Positions 26,538-35,524 of a stretch of DNA of 60,049 nucleotides are shown in pieces. The notes beneath the pieces are model-generated. The model was not told the origin of the DNA and made no database searches. It saw only the letters and a program-made list of their open reading frames with translations. Position numbers and translations under genes: made by a program. The DNA lies in contig DATLXU010000053.1 in NCBI GenBank assembly GCA_035575515.1, positions 1 through 60,049 of the forward strand, in the 5' to 3' direction. The stretch's first letter is position 1; each line of letters begins with the position of its first letter. Source of the DNA: DATLXU01 sp035575515 (GTDB taxonomy: Bacteria > Acidobacteriota > Blastocatellia > UBA7656).

Positions 26538-26631
26538 TCACCACAGAGGCGCGGAGGATTCATGAAGGCACAGAGAATTCTCACAATTAAGTCTCGGTGT
26601 CTCTGTCCTGTTCTCCGCGCCTGCGTGGTGA
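26538..26631. repeat. Palindromic intergenic repeat, relative of 15243-15325
   Basis: TCACCACAGAGGCGCGGAGG (26538-26557) pairs imperfectly with CTCCGCGCCTGCGTGGTGA (26613-26631), with inner CACAGAG and CTCTGTC halves. It lies in the gap between the DUF1015 gene and ackA and shares the overall plan of the element upstream of malQ. Confidence 0.7.
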
Positions 26632-26643
26632 AACTCCGGTGCG

Positions 26644-27876
26644 TTATATCAAATGGCTCAACAGTCCGTCGCGCAGCTTCGGCTCGAACCACGTTGATTT
26701 GGGCGGCATGATTTCGTTCGCATCGGAAATTGCAATCAACTCGTCAATCGAAACAGGGTAGAGCGAAAAAGCCACCGCCGCGCGATTGCTGTTGACCATC
26801 TCTTCAAGCGCCCGTGTCCCGCGAGCGCCGCCCACGAAATCAATTCGCTTGTCTGTTCGCACATCTTTGATGCCGAGAATGGGGTCGAGCACGCGCTCTT
26901 GCAGGATGCTCACGTCGAGCGAGCCTATCGGATCAATGGGCTGCGTCGTGCCATGCGGCAATTTGAGCTTGTGCCAGCGATGATCCAAGTACATGCAGAT
27001 TTCGCCTTTTTGCGCGGGCGATGGATTGTCTGTTTCGCTGATATCAAACTGCTTCGCAAGCGCGGCCAGGAATTCATCCGACCATAAGCCGTTGAGGTCT
27101 TTCACGATTCTATTGTACGGAAGTATCTGAAGCTGATCGGCGGGGAACAGCACCGTCAGGAAGAAATTATATTCTTCCTCGCCCGTGTGATTCGGATTCT
27201 GGTCGCGGAGCGCGGCCCGCGCTCGGCTCGCGCTCGCTGCGCGGTGATGGCCGTCGGCTATGTAGAGCAGCGGCACTCGGCTGAACTCTTCGACGAGCGT
27301 CTGCGTGTCAGTGTCGCCCACTCGCCAGATTGTATGGCTCACGCCGTCCGTTGCGGTGAAATCATACAGCGGCTCGGTTGATTGAATGCGGCTCACGAGA
27401 CTGTTTACGCGGTCGCGACCGCGATATGTGAGAAAGACCGGGCCGGTCTGCGCGCCGATGGTTATCATGTGGCGCGTGCGGTCATCTTCTTTGTCCTTGC
27501 GCGTGCGCTCGTGCTTGCGGATTATGTCCGCGTCGTATTCATCAATGGAGCAGCAGGCCGCGATGCCCGTTTGAGTGTGCGCGCCCATCTTGAGTTGATA
27601 GACATAAAGGCTCGGCGCCTCTTCCTGAAATAGCGGCGCTTCGCGGCGCAAGCGTTCGTAATTCTCTTTCGCTTTTTCGTAAACGGCGTCGGAGTAAATA
27701 TCGGTGCCGTCGGGCAGGTCAATCTCTGGCCGCGAAACATGCAGGAAGCTCAAGGGATTTCCGGCGGCAAGCTCGCGCGCTTCCTGAGTGCTTACAACGT
27801 CGTAAGGCACGGCTGCGACCTGTGCGACTGTTTCTTTTGCGGGGCGCTCTGCTCTAAAAGGGCGGATGGTTGCCAT
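26644..27876 (-). CDS. DUF1015 protein, uncharacterised (possible serine-pathway link)
   Basis: A 410-residue soluble protein of the DUF1015 family (COG4198). Family segments include an N-terminal IRPFRAERP and VPYDVVSTQEA, the central CCSIDEYDADIIRKHERTRK, and LLYIADGHHRAASA near residue 210. Biochemical function of the family is not established to my knowledge. It has been described as ParB-like in some databases, and it is often found beside serA and serC, as here (DUF1015 - ackA - serA - serC on one strand). That context makes a role in serine or phosphoserine metabolism worth testing, but it is inference. No signal peptide or membrane segment is seen. Confidence 0.85.
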   Translation of the reverse strand: MATIRPFRAERPAKETVAQVAAVPYDVVSTQEARELAAGNPLSFLHVSRPEIDLPDGTDIYSDAVYEKAKENYERLRREAPLFQEEAPSLYVYQLKMGAHTQTGIAACCSIDEYDADIIRKHERTRKDKEDDRTRHMITIGAQTGPVFLTYRGRDRVNSLVSRIQSTEPLYDFTATDGVSHTIWRVGDTDTQTLVEEFSRVPLLYIADGHHRAASASRARAALRDQNPNHTGEEEYNFFLTVLFPADQLQILPYNRIVKDLNGLWSDEFLAALAKQFDISETDNPSPAQKGEICMYLDHRWHKLKLPHGTTQPIDPIGSLDVSILQERVLDPILGIKDVRTDKRIDFVGGARGTRALEEMVNSNRAAVAFSLYPVSIDELIAISDANEIMPPKSTWFEPKLRDGLLSHLI

Positions 27877-28016
27877 TAGTCTGTCTCCGTTGGTTGATGT
27901 CGAATACAGAATGCTAGGATGCGAGCGCGGGAGGTGTCAATGTCAACCGCTTGCTACTTTTCAACATGCGAGTAGGATATAGATGCTCGATTTCGATAAC
28001 AAGGAGGCCCCACCAG

Positions 28017-28790
28017 ATGTCCAACATCAATCATGAACAAATGGTCACGACGCACCGCGAAGGCGCGATACTCACGCTCACATTGAATCGTCCTGACAAA
28101 AGCAACTCGCTTCATCCTGAGCTTGTTCATCAGCTATCAACCGAGTTGAAAGAGGCGGAAGCGGATTCGACCATCAACGTCATCATCATAACGGGCGCGG
28201 GCCGCAGCTTTTGCGCCGGACTCGATTTGTCGCTGCTGATAAGCTGGACGATGGATGAAAAGCTCGCTTATCTCGGAGCAGTGACGACGATGTTTCGACA
28301 GGTGTGGACGCAGTCGCAGCCCGTGATTGCTGCCGTTAACGGCGCGGCCATCGCTGGCGGGTTTGACCTCGCGGCATTTTGCGATATCAGACTTGCGGCG
28401 ACGGAAGCTATATTCGGGCAGGCGGAGATTAACCTTGGGCTGACGCAGATAATTCACCCGCTATATAAATCAATCGGGCTTGCGCGCGCCAAAGAGCTTG
28501 CGATGACGGGCCAGAACATCTCAGTTGATGAAGCTTTTCGCATAGGGCTTGTGAATCACGTCTATCCGGGCGAAGAGTTGATGGCGAAAGCTTTGGAGCT
28601 TGCGCGAGTGCTTGCGGCAAAGCCTCGCAACGCGCTGCTTGAGACGAAACGGTTGACGCGCGAGTTGATTGATCTGGACACAAACAGCGCGCTTAAAGAG
28701 ATAGGCGAGACTTTCCGCCGTTGCCTCGAATCCGACGAGCACCAGAAGCGCGTCACTGAGGTTTATGCGAGCTTGAAGAAGCGCCGGTGA
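28017..28790 (+). CDS. Enoyl-CoA hydratase/isomerase family protein
   Basis: A 257-residue crotonase-fold protein. ATG 28017 is chosen because AAGGAGGCCCC lies just upstream. The two oxyanion-hole segments are visible: GAGRSFCAGLDLS and VNGAAIAGGFDLAAFCDIRLA. One glutamate occupies a catalytic-type position in FGQAEINLGL. Crotonases hydrate or isomerise enoyl-CoA thioesters, mostly in fatty acid or amino acid breakdown. The specific substrate is not readable, and no other beta-oxidation gene is nearby. It converges with the ABC transporter gene, with only 8 bases between the stop codons. Confidence 0.88.
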   Translation: MSNINHEQMVTTHREGAILTLTLNRPDKSNSLHPELVHQLSTELKEAEADSTINVIIITGAGRSFCAGLDLSLLISWTMDEKLAYLGAVTTMFRQVWTQSQPVIAAVNGAAIAGGFDLAAFCDIRLAATEAIFGQAEINLGLTQIIHPLYKSIGLARAKELAMTGQNISVDEAFRIGLVNHVYPGEELMAKALELARVLAAKPRNALLETKRLTRELIDLDTNSALKEIGETFRRCLESDEHQKRVTEVYASLKKRR

Positions 28791-28798
28791 ATTTTTTC

Positions 28799-29473
28799 TT
28801 AATCCGCCACGCGGCCATCAACGATGTGAATTATTCGATGCGCGAGAGCGGCGTTCTCAGGATTATGAGTCACCATAAAGACGGTCTGCCCCTGAGCGTT
28901 CAGTTTCAAAAACACTTCCATGACTTCGCGGCCCGTCTTTGTATCGAGCGCGCCCGTAGGCTCGTCTGCCAAGATCAACGGCGGCTCGTTGACGAGCGCG
29001 CGGGCAATGGCCAATCGCCCCTGCTCGCCGCCTGAAAGCTGATTGGGCAGCCGCAATGCTTTATCCGCAAGGCTGACTTTATCTAACACGCTCATCGCGC
29101 GCTCACGCTTTTCACGCGCGCTCAAATCAGTTGTTGCAAGCGGCAGCATCGCGTTTTCAATCACGTTCAGGTAAGGCATCAAGTGATGCTGCTGAAAAAC
29201 GAATCCGAGATACTCGCGGCGAAAGTCTGCGCGCCGCTCGTCTTCAAGCCCGTACACGTCAATGCCGTCGACGACAACGCGACCTTTTGTCGGGTGATTC
29301 ATCGCGCCGACGACTGTGAGCAGCGTGCTTTTGCCCGAACCCGATGGGCCTGTGAGCGCGACGAACTCGCCTTCTTTAATCTCAATGCTTATGTCCGCGA
29401 GCACTCGCACTGCCGACGCCGCGCCGTTTGATTGATAAACCTTGCTGACCTTTTCTACGACTACAAAAGACAC
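28799..29473 (-). CDS. ABC transporter ATP-binding protein, LolD/MacB type
   Basis: A 224-residue ATPase subunit. I choose GTG 29473 as start: AGAAGGA lies upstream, it begins 14 bases after the permease stop, and the longer open frame upstream has no homology. Motifs: Walker A GPSGSGKSTLL (residues ~42-52), Q-loop FVFQQHHLMPYL, signature LSGGEQGRLAIARAL, Walker B LILADEPTGALD and the switch His in MVTHN. The sequence belongs to the MacB/LolD branch, which powers FtsX-type permeases in extrusion or mechanical work rather than classic import. It is the last gene of a tight three-gene cluster with the permease and the FtrD-like protein. Confidence 0.9.
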   Translation of the reverse strand: MSFVVVEKVSKVYQSNGAASAVRVLADISIEIKEGEFVALTGPSGSGKSTLLTVVGAMNHPTKGRVVVDGIDVYGLEDERRADFRREYLGFVFQQHHLMPYLNVIENAMLPLATTDLSAREKRERAMSVLDKVSLADKALRLPNQLSGGEQGRLAIARALVNEPPLILADEPTGALDTKTGREVMEVFLKLNAQGQTVFMVTHNPENAALAHRIIHIVDGRVAD

Positions 29474-29487
29474 TTCGTTAATTCCTT

Positions 29488-30738
29488 CTAAACGTATCGC
29501 ACAGCTTCCGACGGGTCGAGACGCGATGCCCGAACAATCGGATAGAAGCTGCTCGCGATTCCAATAATCAATCCTGCGGCGATTGCTGCGACGGCAATCG
29601 CTGGTTGGATTGCAAACGCGATGTTTGTTTCGGCGAAATATGGCAGCGCAAGCCGAGTTGCAAGCATCCCCGCGCCCCATCCCAGCAGTCCGCCCGCGAC
29701 GCTTATCACCGCGACTTCGATCATAAGGCTTTTGACGATGTGCGAACGGCGAAATCCAATAGCGCGCAGCACGCCAATCTCTTTCGTGCGCTCGATGACC
29801 GATCCCATCATTGTTGTAAATATCATCAACGCGCCGATGGCAAGCACTATGGCCGAAACGATTGCAAAAAATCTCGTCAGCCGGTCAACCGTCTCGGCGC
29901 GCGCGCGAACAGATTGCTGCAAGGCTGAAACTTTTGCGTGCGGGAGCCGCTGGCTTATCTGCGCGACGATGTCGTCAACGGGACAGTCTTTGCACAGCGC
30001 GCTCACTTCGATGTAGGTCAACTGGTCGGGCTTGTTCAAAAGCGATTGAACGTGCGCAAGCCCTGCGAACACCATGCGGTCTTCGGCAGCGCCCGTTTCA
30101 GCAAGCACGCCCGCTACGGTGTGCTCGCGGCCCGCGACGAAGATTTTATCGCGGACGATTTTGAACGGAGGCGGCTGCTCTGCGTTGTGCTGCTCGTGTG
30201 AAACGGGCTGCAACTGTTCGGGGTGGGTTGGCTCTATCAATGAAAGCGCGCGCGCGACTTCGTAGCCGACAATCATATCTTCGTCGCTTTCAGGCTTGCG
30301 GCCAATCAGATGCCACCAGCGTTTCAGAATCAACTCGTTTTTGAAATCAACGCCTGCGAGTCCGATCTGTTGAGCGCGCTTATCCGGTCCCGCGACTTCG
30401 ACAGCGCCGATGAGCTTCGGCGCGACAATGCTTATGCGGTTGCGATAAGGAATATCATAGACAGCCTGCGCGTCTTCGTTTTTGAGTTGCTGCACGTCGA
30501 ACGAGACGCCGGGCACCGAGATGCCGCCGTAATCGAGCACGAGGCTGTTCGACTGCGGCACGACCATGATGTTTGCGCCAAAGCGGTCGAGCTGCGTCCC
30601 TATCTCTTCTTTGATTGAGCTGCTCAAGGATAAGAGGGCAACGGCCGTGCCTATGCCGATGCTGATGCCGACGATTAAGAAGAGAGCTTTGCCTTTGCGC
30701 CGCTTCAAATTTGCAAATGCTATTGTGCTGATTCGCAT
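29488..30738 (-). CDS. FtsX/MacB-type ABC transporter permease with CxxC motif
   Basis: A 416-residue inner-membrane protein. One transmembrane helix near residues 18-40 is followed by a ~240-residue periplasmic domain and three C-terminal helices (about 290-312, 340-362, 375-400) with the FtsX signature (ERTKEIGVLRAIGFRRSHI). Unusually, the periplasmic domain carries a CxxC pair, C249 and C252 in SALCKDCPVDD. Its partners are the ATPase 14 bases downstream and the FtrD-like Fe-S/Cys-rich protein 20 bases upstream. The cysteines in both proteins suggest handling of a metal or a thiol-sensitive substrate. Family-level role (MacB-like) is clear; the substrate is unknown. Confidence 0.88.
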   Translation of the reverse strand: MRISTIAFANLKRRKGKALFLIVGISIGIGTAVALLSLSSSIKEEIGTQLDRFGANIMVVPQSNSLVLDYGGISVPGVSFDVQQLKNEDAQAVYDIPYRNRISIVAPKLIGAVEVAGPDKRAQQIGLAGVDFKNELILKRWWHLIGRKPESDEDMIVGYEVARALSLIEPTHPEQLQPVSHEQHNAEQPPPFKIVRDKIFVAGREHTVAGVLAETGAAEDRMVFAGLAHVQSLLNKPDQLTYIEVSALCKDCPVDDIVAQISQRLPHAKVSALQQSVRARAETVDRLTRFFAIVSAIVLAIGALMIFTTMMGSVIERTKEIGVLRAIGFRRSHIVKSLMIEVAVISVAGGLLGWGAGMLATRLALPYFAETNIAFAIQPAIAVAAIAAGLIIGIASSFYPIVRASRLDPSEAVRYV

Positions 30739-30758
30739 GGTTACCGCTCAATCTGACC

Positions 30759-31343
30759 TTAGAAATACGAAGCGCGATTTGCCACTTCGCTCGCTTTGAT
30801 TACGAGTTGATTACCCTCGACCGCGCTCGGCAGCCCTATCGGGTGGCAGCCGCCTTGCGCTTCGCCTATGTTTGCGATGGCAAAAGGCAGTTTGCATTTC
30901 TGGCATATCATCTGATCGCCCTGCTGTATATAACCCTTCTTCGCGGCAAAGCATGTTTCGCAGGCATCGAGCGCCGCGCGGTATTTGCCGTCATTGCTTT
31001 GCACGACGAAAAAGCGAACGGTCTTGCCGCCACCCGAGTAATTAAAGAACTTCGCCTGCGCGCTCAAATCGGCAAGCGGAATCTGTATGACTTCGCCCTG
31101 CGAATTAATCGCCTGTGGATTATTGCTCGTGGTCGCAAGCGATGCGTTGGGATTGGCTTTCGGCGCGCTGCTCGTCACTGTGATCGCTTCGGGCTTATCA
31201 GAAGAACTGATGACGACATAGGCGGCGACGGCAATGCCTACAATCAGAACGGCTATCAGTATTGGCGTGGCCTTGCTTTTTGCTTTCGCGTCTGTGACGA
31301 ACTGCTCGCGCTTTTTTTCGCGGCTCTGCGATTGATTCTGCAT
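30759..31343 (-). CDS. FtrD-like (DUF2318) membrane protein, Cys-rich
   Basis: A 194-residue membrane-anchored protein. ATG 31343 follows GGAGGAAAG. A single transmembrane helix (ILIAVLIVGIAVAAYVVI, residues ~29-46) is followed by a linker and a periplasmic domain of the DUF2318/FtrD type with C128-x2-C131, C147-x2-C150 and C166-H167-P. These residues match the predicted metal or Fe-S site of the family, known from ferrous iron transport clusters. FtrD in that setting is thought to act as an electron or iron handling partner. Here it heads a cluster with an FtsX-type permease and ATPase, not with FtrABC. A role in metal transport is inferred from family and context. Confidence 0.85.
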   Translation of the reverse strand: MQNQSQSREKKREQFVTDAKAKSKATPILIAVLIVGIAVAAYVVISSSDKPEAITVTSSAPKANPNASLATTSNNPQAINSQGEVIQIPLADLSAQAKFFNYSGGGKTVRFFVVQSNDGKYRAALDACETCFAAKKGYIQQGDQMICQKCKLPFAIANIGEAQGGCHPIGLPSAVEGNQLVIKASEVANRASYF

Positions 31344-31591
31344 CTTTGGTCTTTCCTCCAGCGGTTGTAAATCCGAAAAGGGCCAGGTTCTTTCCCTGAA
31401 CCTCAATTATAGCAACCCGGTTGAATGCCGGACTAGCCGCAAGCTACGACCCGCGCGTTTCATCCGCACATTGCCTTGAAATCATCGGCAGACGCAGTTA
31501 GCTTACTCGCTTCTGCTTTCGCAGCCATCCGGTGCTGTTGCGATGGGCGAACACTTTCGCCGATGCGAAAGCTGACACAAGGAGGACAAGC

Positions 31592-32323
31592 ATGCAGAGA
31601 GTAATTGATTCGTGGCACAGCCCGAGCCTCGGCAGAAATATGGAGGTCGTCAGCTACGGTCATTACGGCTTCCCGCTCTTGCTGTTTCCAACGGCGGCGG
31701 CTGATTTTCTCGAATACGAGCGCTTCTACCTGATTGACGCGATGAGCGAAGCTATCGAGCAAGGCAAGGTCAAAGTTTTCTCAATCAACAGCATCAACCG
31801 CATGAGCTGGCTCAACCCGCGGGTGCATCCGCGCGACAAGGCCATCCGACAGGCACAATACAACAGCTACATCACAAACGAAGTCGTGCCATACATCTAC
31901 AATAGCTGTCGCGGGCGAATGGGGATAATAACTGCCGGAGCGAGCCTCGGCGCGTTTCACTGCGCGAATCAGCTATTTCGCCGCCCAGACCTGTTCGACG
32001 GCATGATTGCGATGAGCGGCTCGTATGACATTCGCGGCTACTACGAGAGCGATTACTACGATGACAACATCTATTTCAACAACCCTGTTGATTATATTCC
32101 GGGTCTTGACGGCGATAACCTCGCGATGTTGCGCGCAAAGCGGCACATTCACATAGTCACGGGGCAGGGCAGTTACGAAAACCCTGATGCGTCGCGCAGG
32201 CTCTCGGCTATTCTTTCTGAAAAGGGCATCCCGCACGAGCTCGATCTGTGGGGATACGATATGCCGCACGACTGGCCGACGTGGCGCGCGATGATGAAGT
32301 ACTACCTGGCCAACAGGTTTTAG
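31592..32323 (+). CDS. Alpha/beta-hydrolase esterase, COG4947-like
   Basis: A 243-residue soluble protein with GGAGG before its ATG. The nucleophile elbow is GASLGAF (Ser118). A conserved acid region and the final DMPHDWPTWRAMM (with the probable catalytic His) complete an alpha/beta-hydrolase pattern close to the putative esterase family PF00756. There is no signal peptide. It is followed 42 bases later by a sister gene of nearly equal length and the same layout (SWHSPSLGRNMEV here, KWYSPRMGREMNL there). Relatives are often near ATP-grasp genes, but none is seen here. The substrate is unknown. Confidence 0.8.
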   Translation: MQRVIDSWHSPSLGRNMEVVSYGHYGFPLLLFPTAAADFLEYERFYLIDAMSEAIEQGKVKVFSINSINRMSWLNPRVHPRDKAIRQAQYNSYITNEVVPYIYNSCRGRMGIITAGASLGAFHCANQLFRRPDLFDGMIAMSGSYDIRGYYESDYYDDNIYFNNPVDYIPGLDGDNLAMLRAKRHIHIVTGQGSYENPDASRRLSAILSEKGIPHELDLWGYDMPHDWPTWRAMMKYYLANRF

Positions 32324-32365
32324 TCTGGCTTGAAATTAAATCCGCGTGCCGTTAGCTTACACGCT

Positions 32366-33085
32366 ATGCCAATTGAAAATCATGTGAAGTGGTACAGCCC
32401 GCGAATGGGCCGCGAGATGAATCTGCTCGTGCATGGACACGCGGGCGCGCCCGTAATCATTCTGCCAAGCTCGTGGGGCCGCTTCTACGAGTGGAAAGAC
32501 TTTTTGATGATTGACGCGCTCGCCGACAAGATTGACGCGGGCTACATTCAGATGTATGGCATTGACAGCTTCTGCTCGGAGTCGTGGTACAACGAGCGTA
32601 TTCACCCGCGCGAGCGCGTGCGACGCCACAACGTGTGGGAATCCTACGTGCGCGAAGAGGTCATCCCGTTCATCCGCTCGCGCAATCCGAATCCGTTTCT
32701 CATCACGTCGGGCGTGAGCTTCGGCGCGTACCTTGCGGTCAACTTCGCCTTCAAGAACCCGCAGCTTGTGCGCAAGACCGTAGGCATCAGCGGCTCATAC
32801 CGCGTTGACCGTTTGCTCGATGGTTACTACGACGAAGATGTTTATTTCAACTGCCCTACGGCTTATATGTCGAACCTCAACGATGCGCGGTTACTCGATG
32901 CGATTCGCAGCATGGATATTTCGCTGGTCACGAGCGACTGGGACATTGGAATATGCCGCGAGCGGACTTATGAATTATCGCGCGTGCTCAACGAGCGCGG
33001 CATTCCGCACAGGCTCGATGATTGGGGCGGGCAGGTGAATCACGACTGGCCTTCGTGGCGGATGATGATACGCGAATACCTGTGA
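32366..33085 (+). CDS. Alpha/beta-hydrolase esterase, COG4947-like (sister of 31592)
   Basis: A 239-residue protein with the same domain plan as the preceding gene: nucleophile elbow GVSFGAY (Ser118), DVYFN-type segment in the middle, and a C-terminal NHDWPSWRMM with the probable catalytic His. Identity with its neighbour is moderate and spread along the full length, so the pair is an old tandem duplication, perhaps with divided substrates or a heteromer. ATG 32366 begins where homology starts. The SDR gene follows after 6 bases (TGTGAGGAGAG serves as its ribosome site), so esterase and SDR are probably co-transcribed. Confidence 0.8.
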   Translation: MPIENHVKWYSPRMGREMNLLVHGHAGAPVIILPSSWGRFYEWKDFLMIDALADKIDAGYIQMYGIDSFCSESWYNERIHPRERVRRHNVWESYVREEVIPFIRSRNPNPFLITSGVSFGAYLAVNFAFKNPQLVRKTVGISGSYRVDRLLDGYYDEDVYFNCPTAYMSNLNDARLLDAIRSMDISLVTSDWDIGICRERTYELSRVLNERGIPHRLDDWGGQVNHDWPSWRMMIREYL

Positions 33086-33091
33086 GGAGAG

Positions 33092-33985
33092 ATGATGGCG
33101 AAACTCGACGGGCAAATCGTGATAGTGACCGGAGCTTCGGCTGGCATAGGCGAAGCGACGGCGCGCTGGCTTGCGCGCGAAGGCGCAACGGTTATCTTGA
33201 CTGCGCGGCGCGCCGACCGCCTCGAAGCTATCAGGCGAGAGATTGAATCAGCGGGCGGGCGCGCTCTGGCCATCGCCGCAGATGTGACTGTAGCCGATGA
33301 TCGCGAGCGAATAGTTTCAGAGACCATGCGCGAGTTCGGGCGCATTGACGCGCTCGTCAACAACGCGGGCTATGGCCAGCGCGGCCCGATTGAGATTGTT
33401 CCCGTCGAAGCCATACGCGAAAACTTTGAGACAAATCTCTTTTCACTCATCGCGCTCACGCAACTCGTCATCCCCATAATGCGCAAACAGCAGCGCGGGC
33501 GCATCATTAACATTAGCTCGGTCGCAGGCCGCATCGCCCGCCCGCTTTCGTCAATCTACGACGCCACGAAACACGCTCTGGAAGCCATTTCCGACGGATT
33601 GCGCGGCGAGCTTGCCGGGTTCGGAATCAAAGTCGTCGTTATCGAGCCGGGCTTCATCATCACGGAGTTTCTCGAAGTTGCTAACAAGAAAGCGAAGCCG
33701 ATTGTTGAAGCCGACAGCCCGTATGCTCCGTTCTTCGCGGGACTCGGCGAAGGCTACAAGCGACTGCGGCGGATAGCGGGACGCCCCGACGACATAGCCG
33801 CGCTCGTCGTGAAAGCGTTGACCGCTCGAAATCCGAGAGCGCGTTACGCCGCGCCTCGTCACGCCCGGCTCGCGCTTGCGCTAAAGCGATGGCTTCCCGC
33901 GCGATTGTTCGATTACCTGCTCAATCGTCAATCAGGTATGTCACCTGACAAGATGAAATCAAACGCGAAAGCGGCAGGGCAATAA
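33092..33985 (+). CDS. Short-chain dehydrogenase/reductase
   Basis: A 297-residue NAD(P)-dependent SDR. The cofactor motif is TGASAGIG (residues 13-20), NNAG is present, and the catalytic Tyr and Lys lie in YDATKH with Ser in INISSVAGR. The C-terminal ~60 residues (after GRPDDIAALVVKAL) are basic and end in a possible membrane-associating stretch (LALALKRWLPARLFDYLL), as in many DltE/SDR-family proteins. The substrate cannot be read from sequence. It is tightly linked to the esterase gene upstream and to the permease gene starting at 33986, immediately after its stop codon. Confidence 0.88.
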   Translation: MMAKLDGQIVIVTGASAGIGEATARWLAREGATVILTARRADRLEAIRREIESAGGRALAIAADVTVADDRERIVSETMREFGRIDALVNNAGYGQRGPIEIVPVEAIRENFETNLFSLIALTQLVIPIMRKQQRGRIINISSVAGRIARPLSSIYDATKHALEAISDGLRGELAGFGIKVVVIEPGFIITEFLEVANKKAKPIVEADSPYAPFFAGLGEGYKRLRRIAGRPDDIAALVVKALTARNPRARYAAPRHARLALALKRWLPARLFDYLLNRQSGMSPDKMKSNAKAAGQ

Positions 33986-35440
33986 ATGACCGATCACCAC
34001 ATAAACACCCCAGCAGAGATGCGCGACGCTGAACGCGAGGTCGAGCGGCACAGCGCCGTCTTCAAAAAAGAGCTTGGCCTGACGGACCTCGCGCTCACAC
34101 AGATTCTTTTCATCGTCGGATTGCCGTGGATTGGCACTGCCGGAAAGCTCGGCCCTTCGCACGTCGTCGCGTGGCTGCTTGCGGTTCTGCTTTTTTATCT
34201 GCCGTCAGCCGCAGTTGTGACTCACCTCAATCGCCTGATGCCGCTCGAAGGCGGACTGTATCAATGGGCCAAGCTCGGCTTCAATGAGTTCATGGGATTC
34301 ATCGTCGCGTGGAACCTGTGGCTGTTCGTCATCCTCAACACTTCAGAGATAGGGCTTCAGGCGACGACGAGCCTTTCTTATGCATTAGGGCCGAGCGCTG
34401 CGTGGATGGCTTCTACAAAATGGTTCATCTCGCTCGTGACCGCTTTAATCATCGCGGGGCTTGTCACGGTTTCAATGCTTGGGCTTGGCGTCGGCAAATG
34501 GATTCACAAAGCGGGCGCGGTGATGATGCTGCTGATGTTCGCTGCGATTGTTCTGCTGCCGATAATCAATCTTGCAAACGGCCATATCACCGAGTATCAC
34601 CCGTTCAACACGGCAATGCCCGTTATCACGCTTTTCAATCTGAACATCATCGGCAAGCTAGGATTCGGCGCGCTCGGCGGGTTCGAATACGTAGCGATTC
34701 ACGCGGGCGAATCGCGCGATCCGGCGCGAACGATTGGCCGCTCGGTCGCGCTCGCTGCCCCTATCATCGCCATTATGTTCATACTTGGAACAAGCTCTGT
34801 GCTCGCGCTGATTCATCCCGACGACATTGATTTGATCGCGCCGATTCCGCAGGTGCTCAGGGTCGGGTTCGGCGCGGCTTCAAAGATTGTGCCCGCGCTC
34901 ATCCTGATGTTCCTGTGGGTTCGCATAGCGCAGTCGAGCGTGATGTTTACCGGAAACACTCGCCTGCCTATGGTCGCCGGGTGGGATCATCTGATGCCTC
35001 AGTGGTTCACGCGCCTGCACCCGAAATACAAAACGCCGATTAATTCAATCCTATTCATTGGCGCGATGACGCTTGGGTTTGCTTTAGTCGGATTAATCGG
35101 CGTAGGCGAGCAGGAAGCGTTTCAACTTCTGTGGAACGCGAGCGGGATTTTTTACGCGCTGACTTATCTGGTGATGTTCGCGATACCGATACTAGGATTG
35201 AGAGGCGCGGTCAAACGCGCGCCCGCGTGGTTGATGATAGCGTCGGCCTCCGGTTTTCTGATGACGTTACTTTATGTGGGGCTTTCAATCTTTCCAATAA
35301 TCAAAGTTGAAAACCCCGCAATCTTCGCCGTCAAGATTTCGTCGGTCATAGTCGCAGCAAACCTGATCGGAGTTGCGATATTTTTGCTGGCGGAGCGCAA
35401 ACGAAAAAGGTCAAACGTGGAACTGGCAGTCGCTGATTGA
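33986..35440 (+). CDS. APC-family amino acid/polyamine permease
   Basis: A 484-residue inner-membrane protein with about 12 transmembrane segments. The N-terminal pattern (GLTDLALTQILFIVGLPWIG) and the GGLYQWAKLGFNEFMGF region in helix 3 match the amino acid-polyamine-organocation family. Members exchange or import amino acids or related organic cations. The start codon directly abuts the SDR stop (TAAATGA), so translation may be coupled. The pairing with an SDR and two esterases hints at use of an esterified or oxidised amine substrate, but that is only suggested by context. Confidence 0.85.
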   Translation: MTDHHINTPAEMRDAEREVERHSAVFKKELGLTDLALTQILFIVGLPWIGTAGKLGPSHVVAWLLAVLLFYLPSAAVVTHLNRLMPLEGGLYQWAKLGFNEFMGFIVAWNLWLFVILNTSEIGLQATTSLSYALGPSAAWMASTKWFISLVTALIIAGLVTVSMLGLGVGKWIHKAGAVMMLLMFAAIVLLPIINLANGHITEYHPFNTAMPVITLFNLNIIGKLGFGALGGFEYVAIHAGESRDPARTIGRSVALAAPIIAIMFILGTSSVLALIHPDDIDLIAPIPQVLRVGFGAASKIVPALILMFLWVRIAQSSVMFTGNTRLPMVAGWDHLMPQWFTRLHPKYKTPINSILFIGAMTLGFALVGLIGVGEQEAFQLLWNASGIFYALTYLVMFAIPILGLRGAVKRAPAWLMIASASGFLMTLLYVGLSIFPIIKVENPAIFAVKISSVIVAANLIGVAIFLLAERKRKRSNVELAVAD

Positions 35441-35524
35441 ACTCGCCGCTTCTTGAAATATCGGCCTGCGGCCCGTAGTATTCTTGAAGCTCAATTGCAG
35501 CACAGAGGAAGTGAAACCATAATC

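Noticed and set aside
15243..26631. Possible CRISPR array or tandem repeat from the many palindromes
   Set aside because: The palindromes are isolated, differ in sequence, and lack regular spacers or cas genes.
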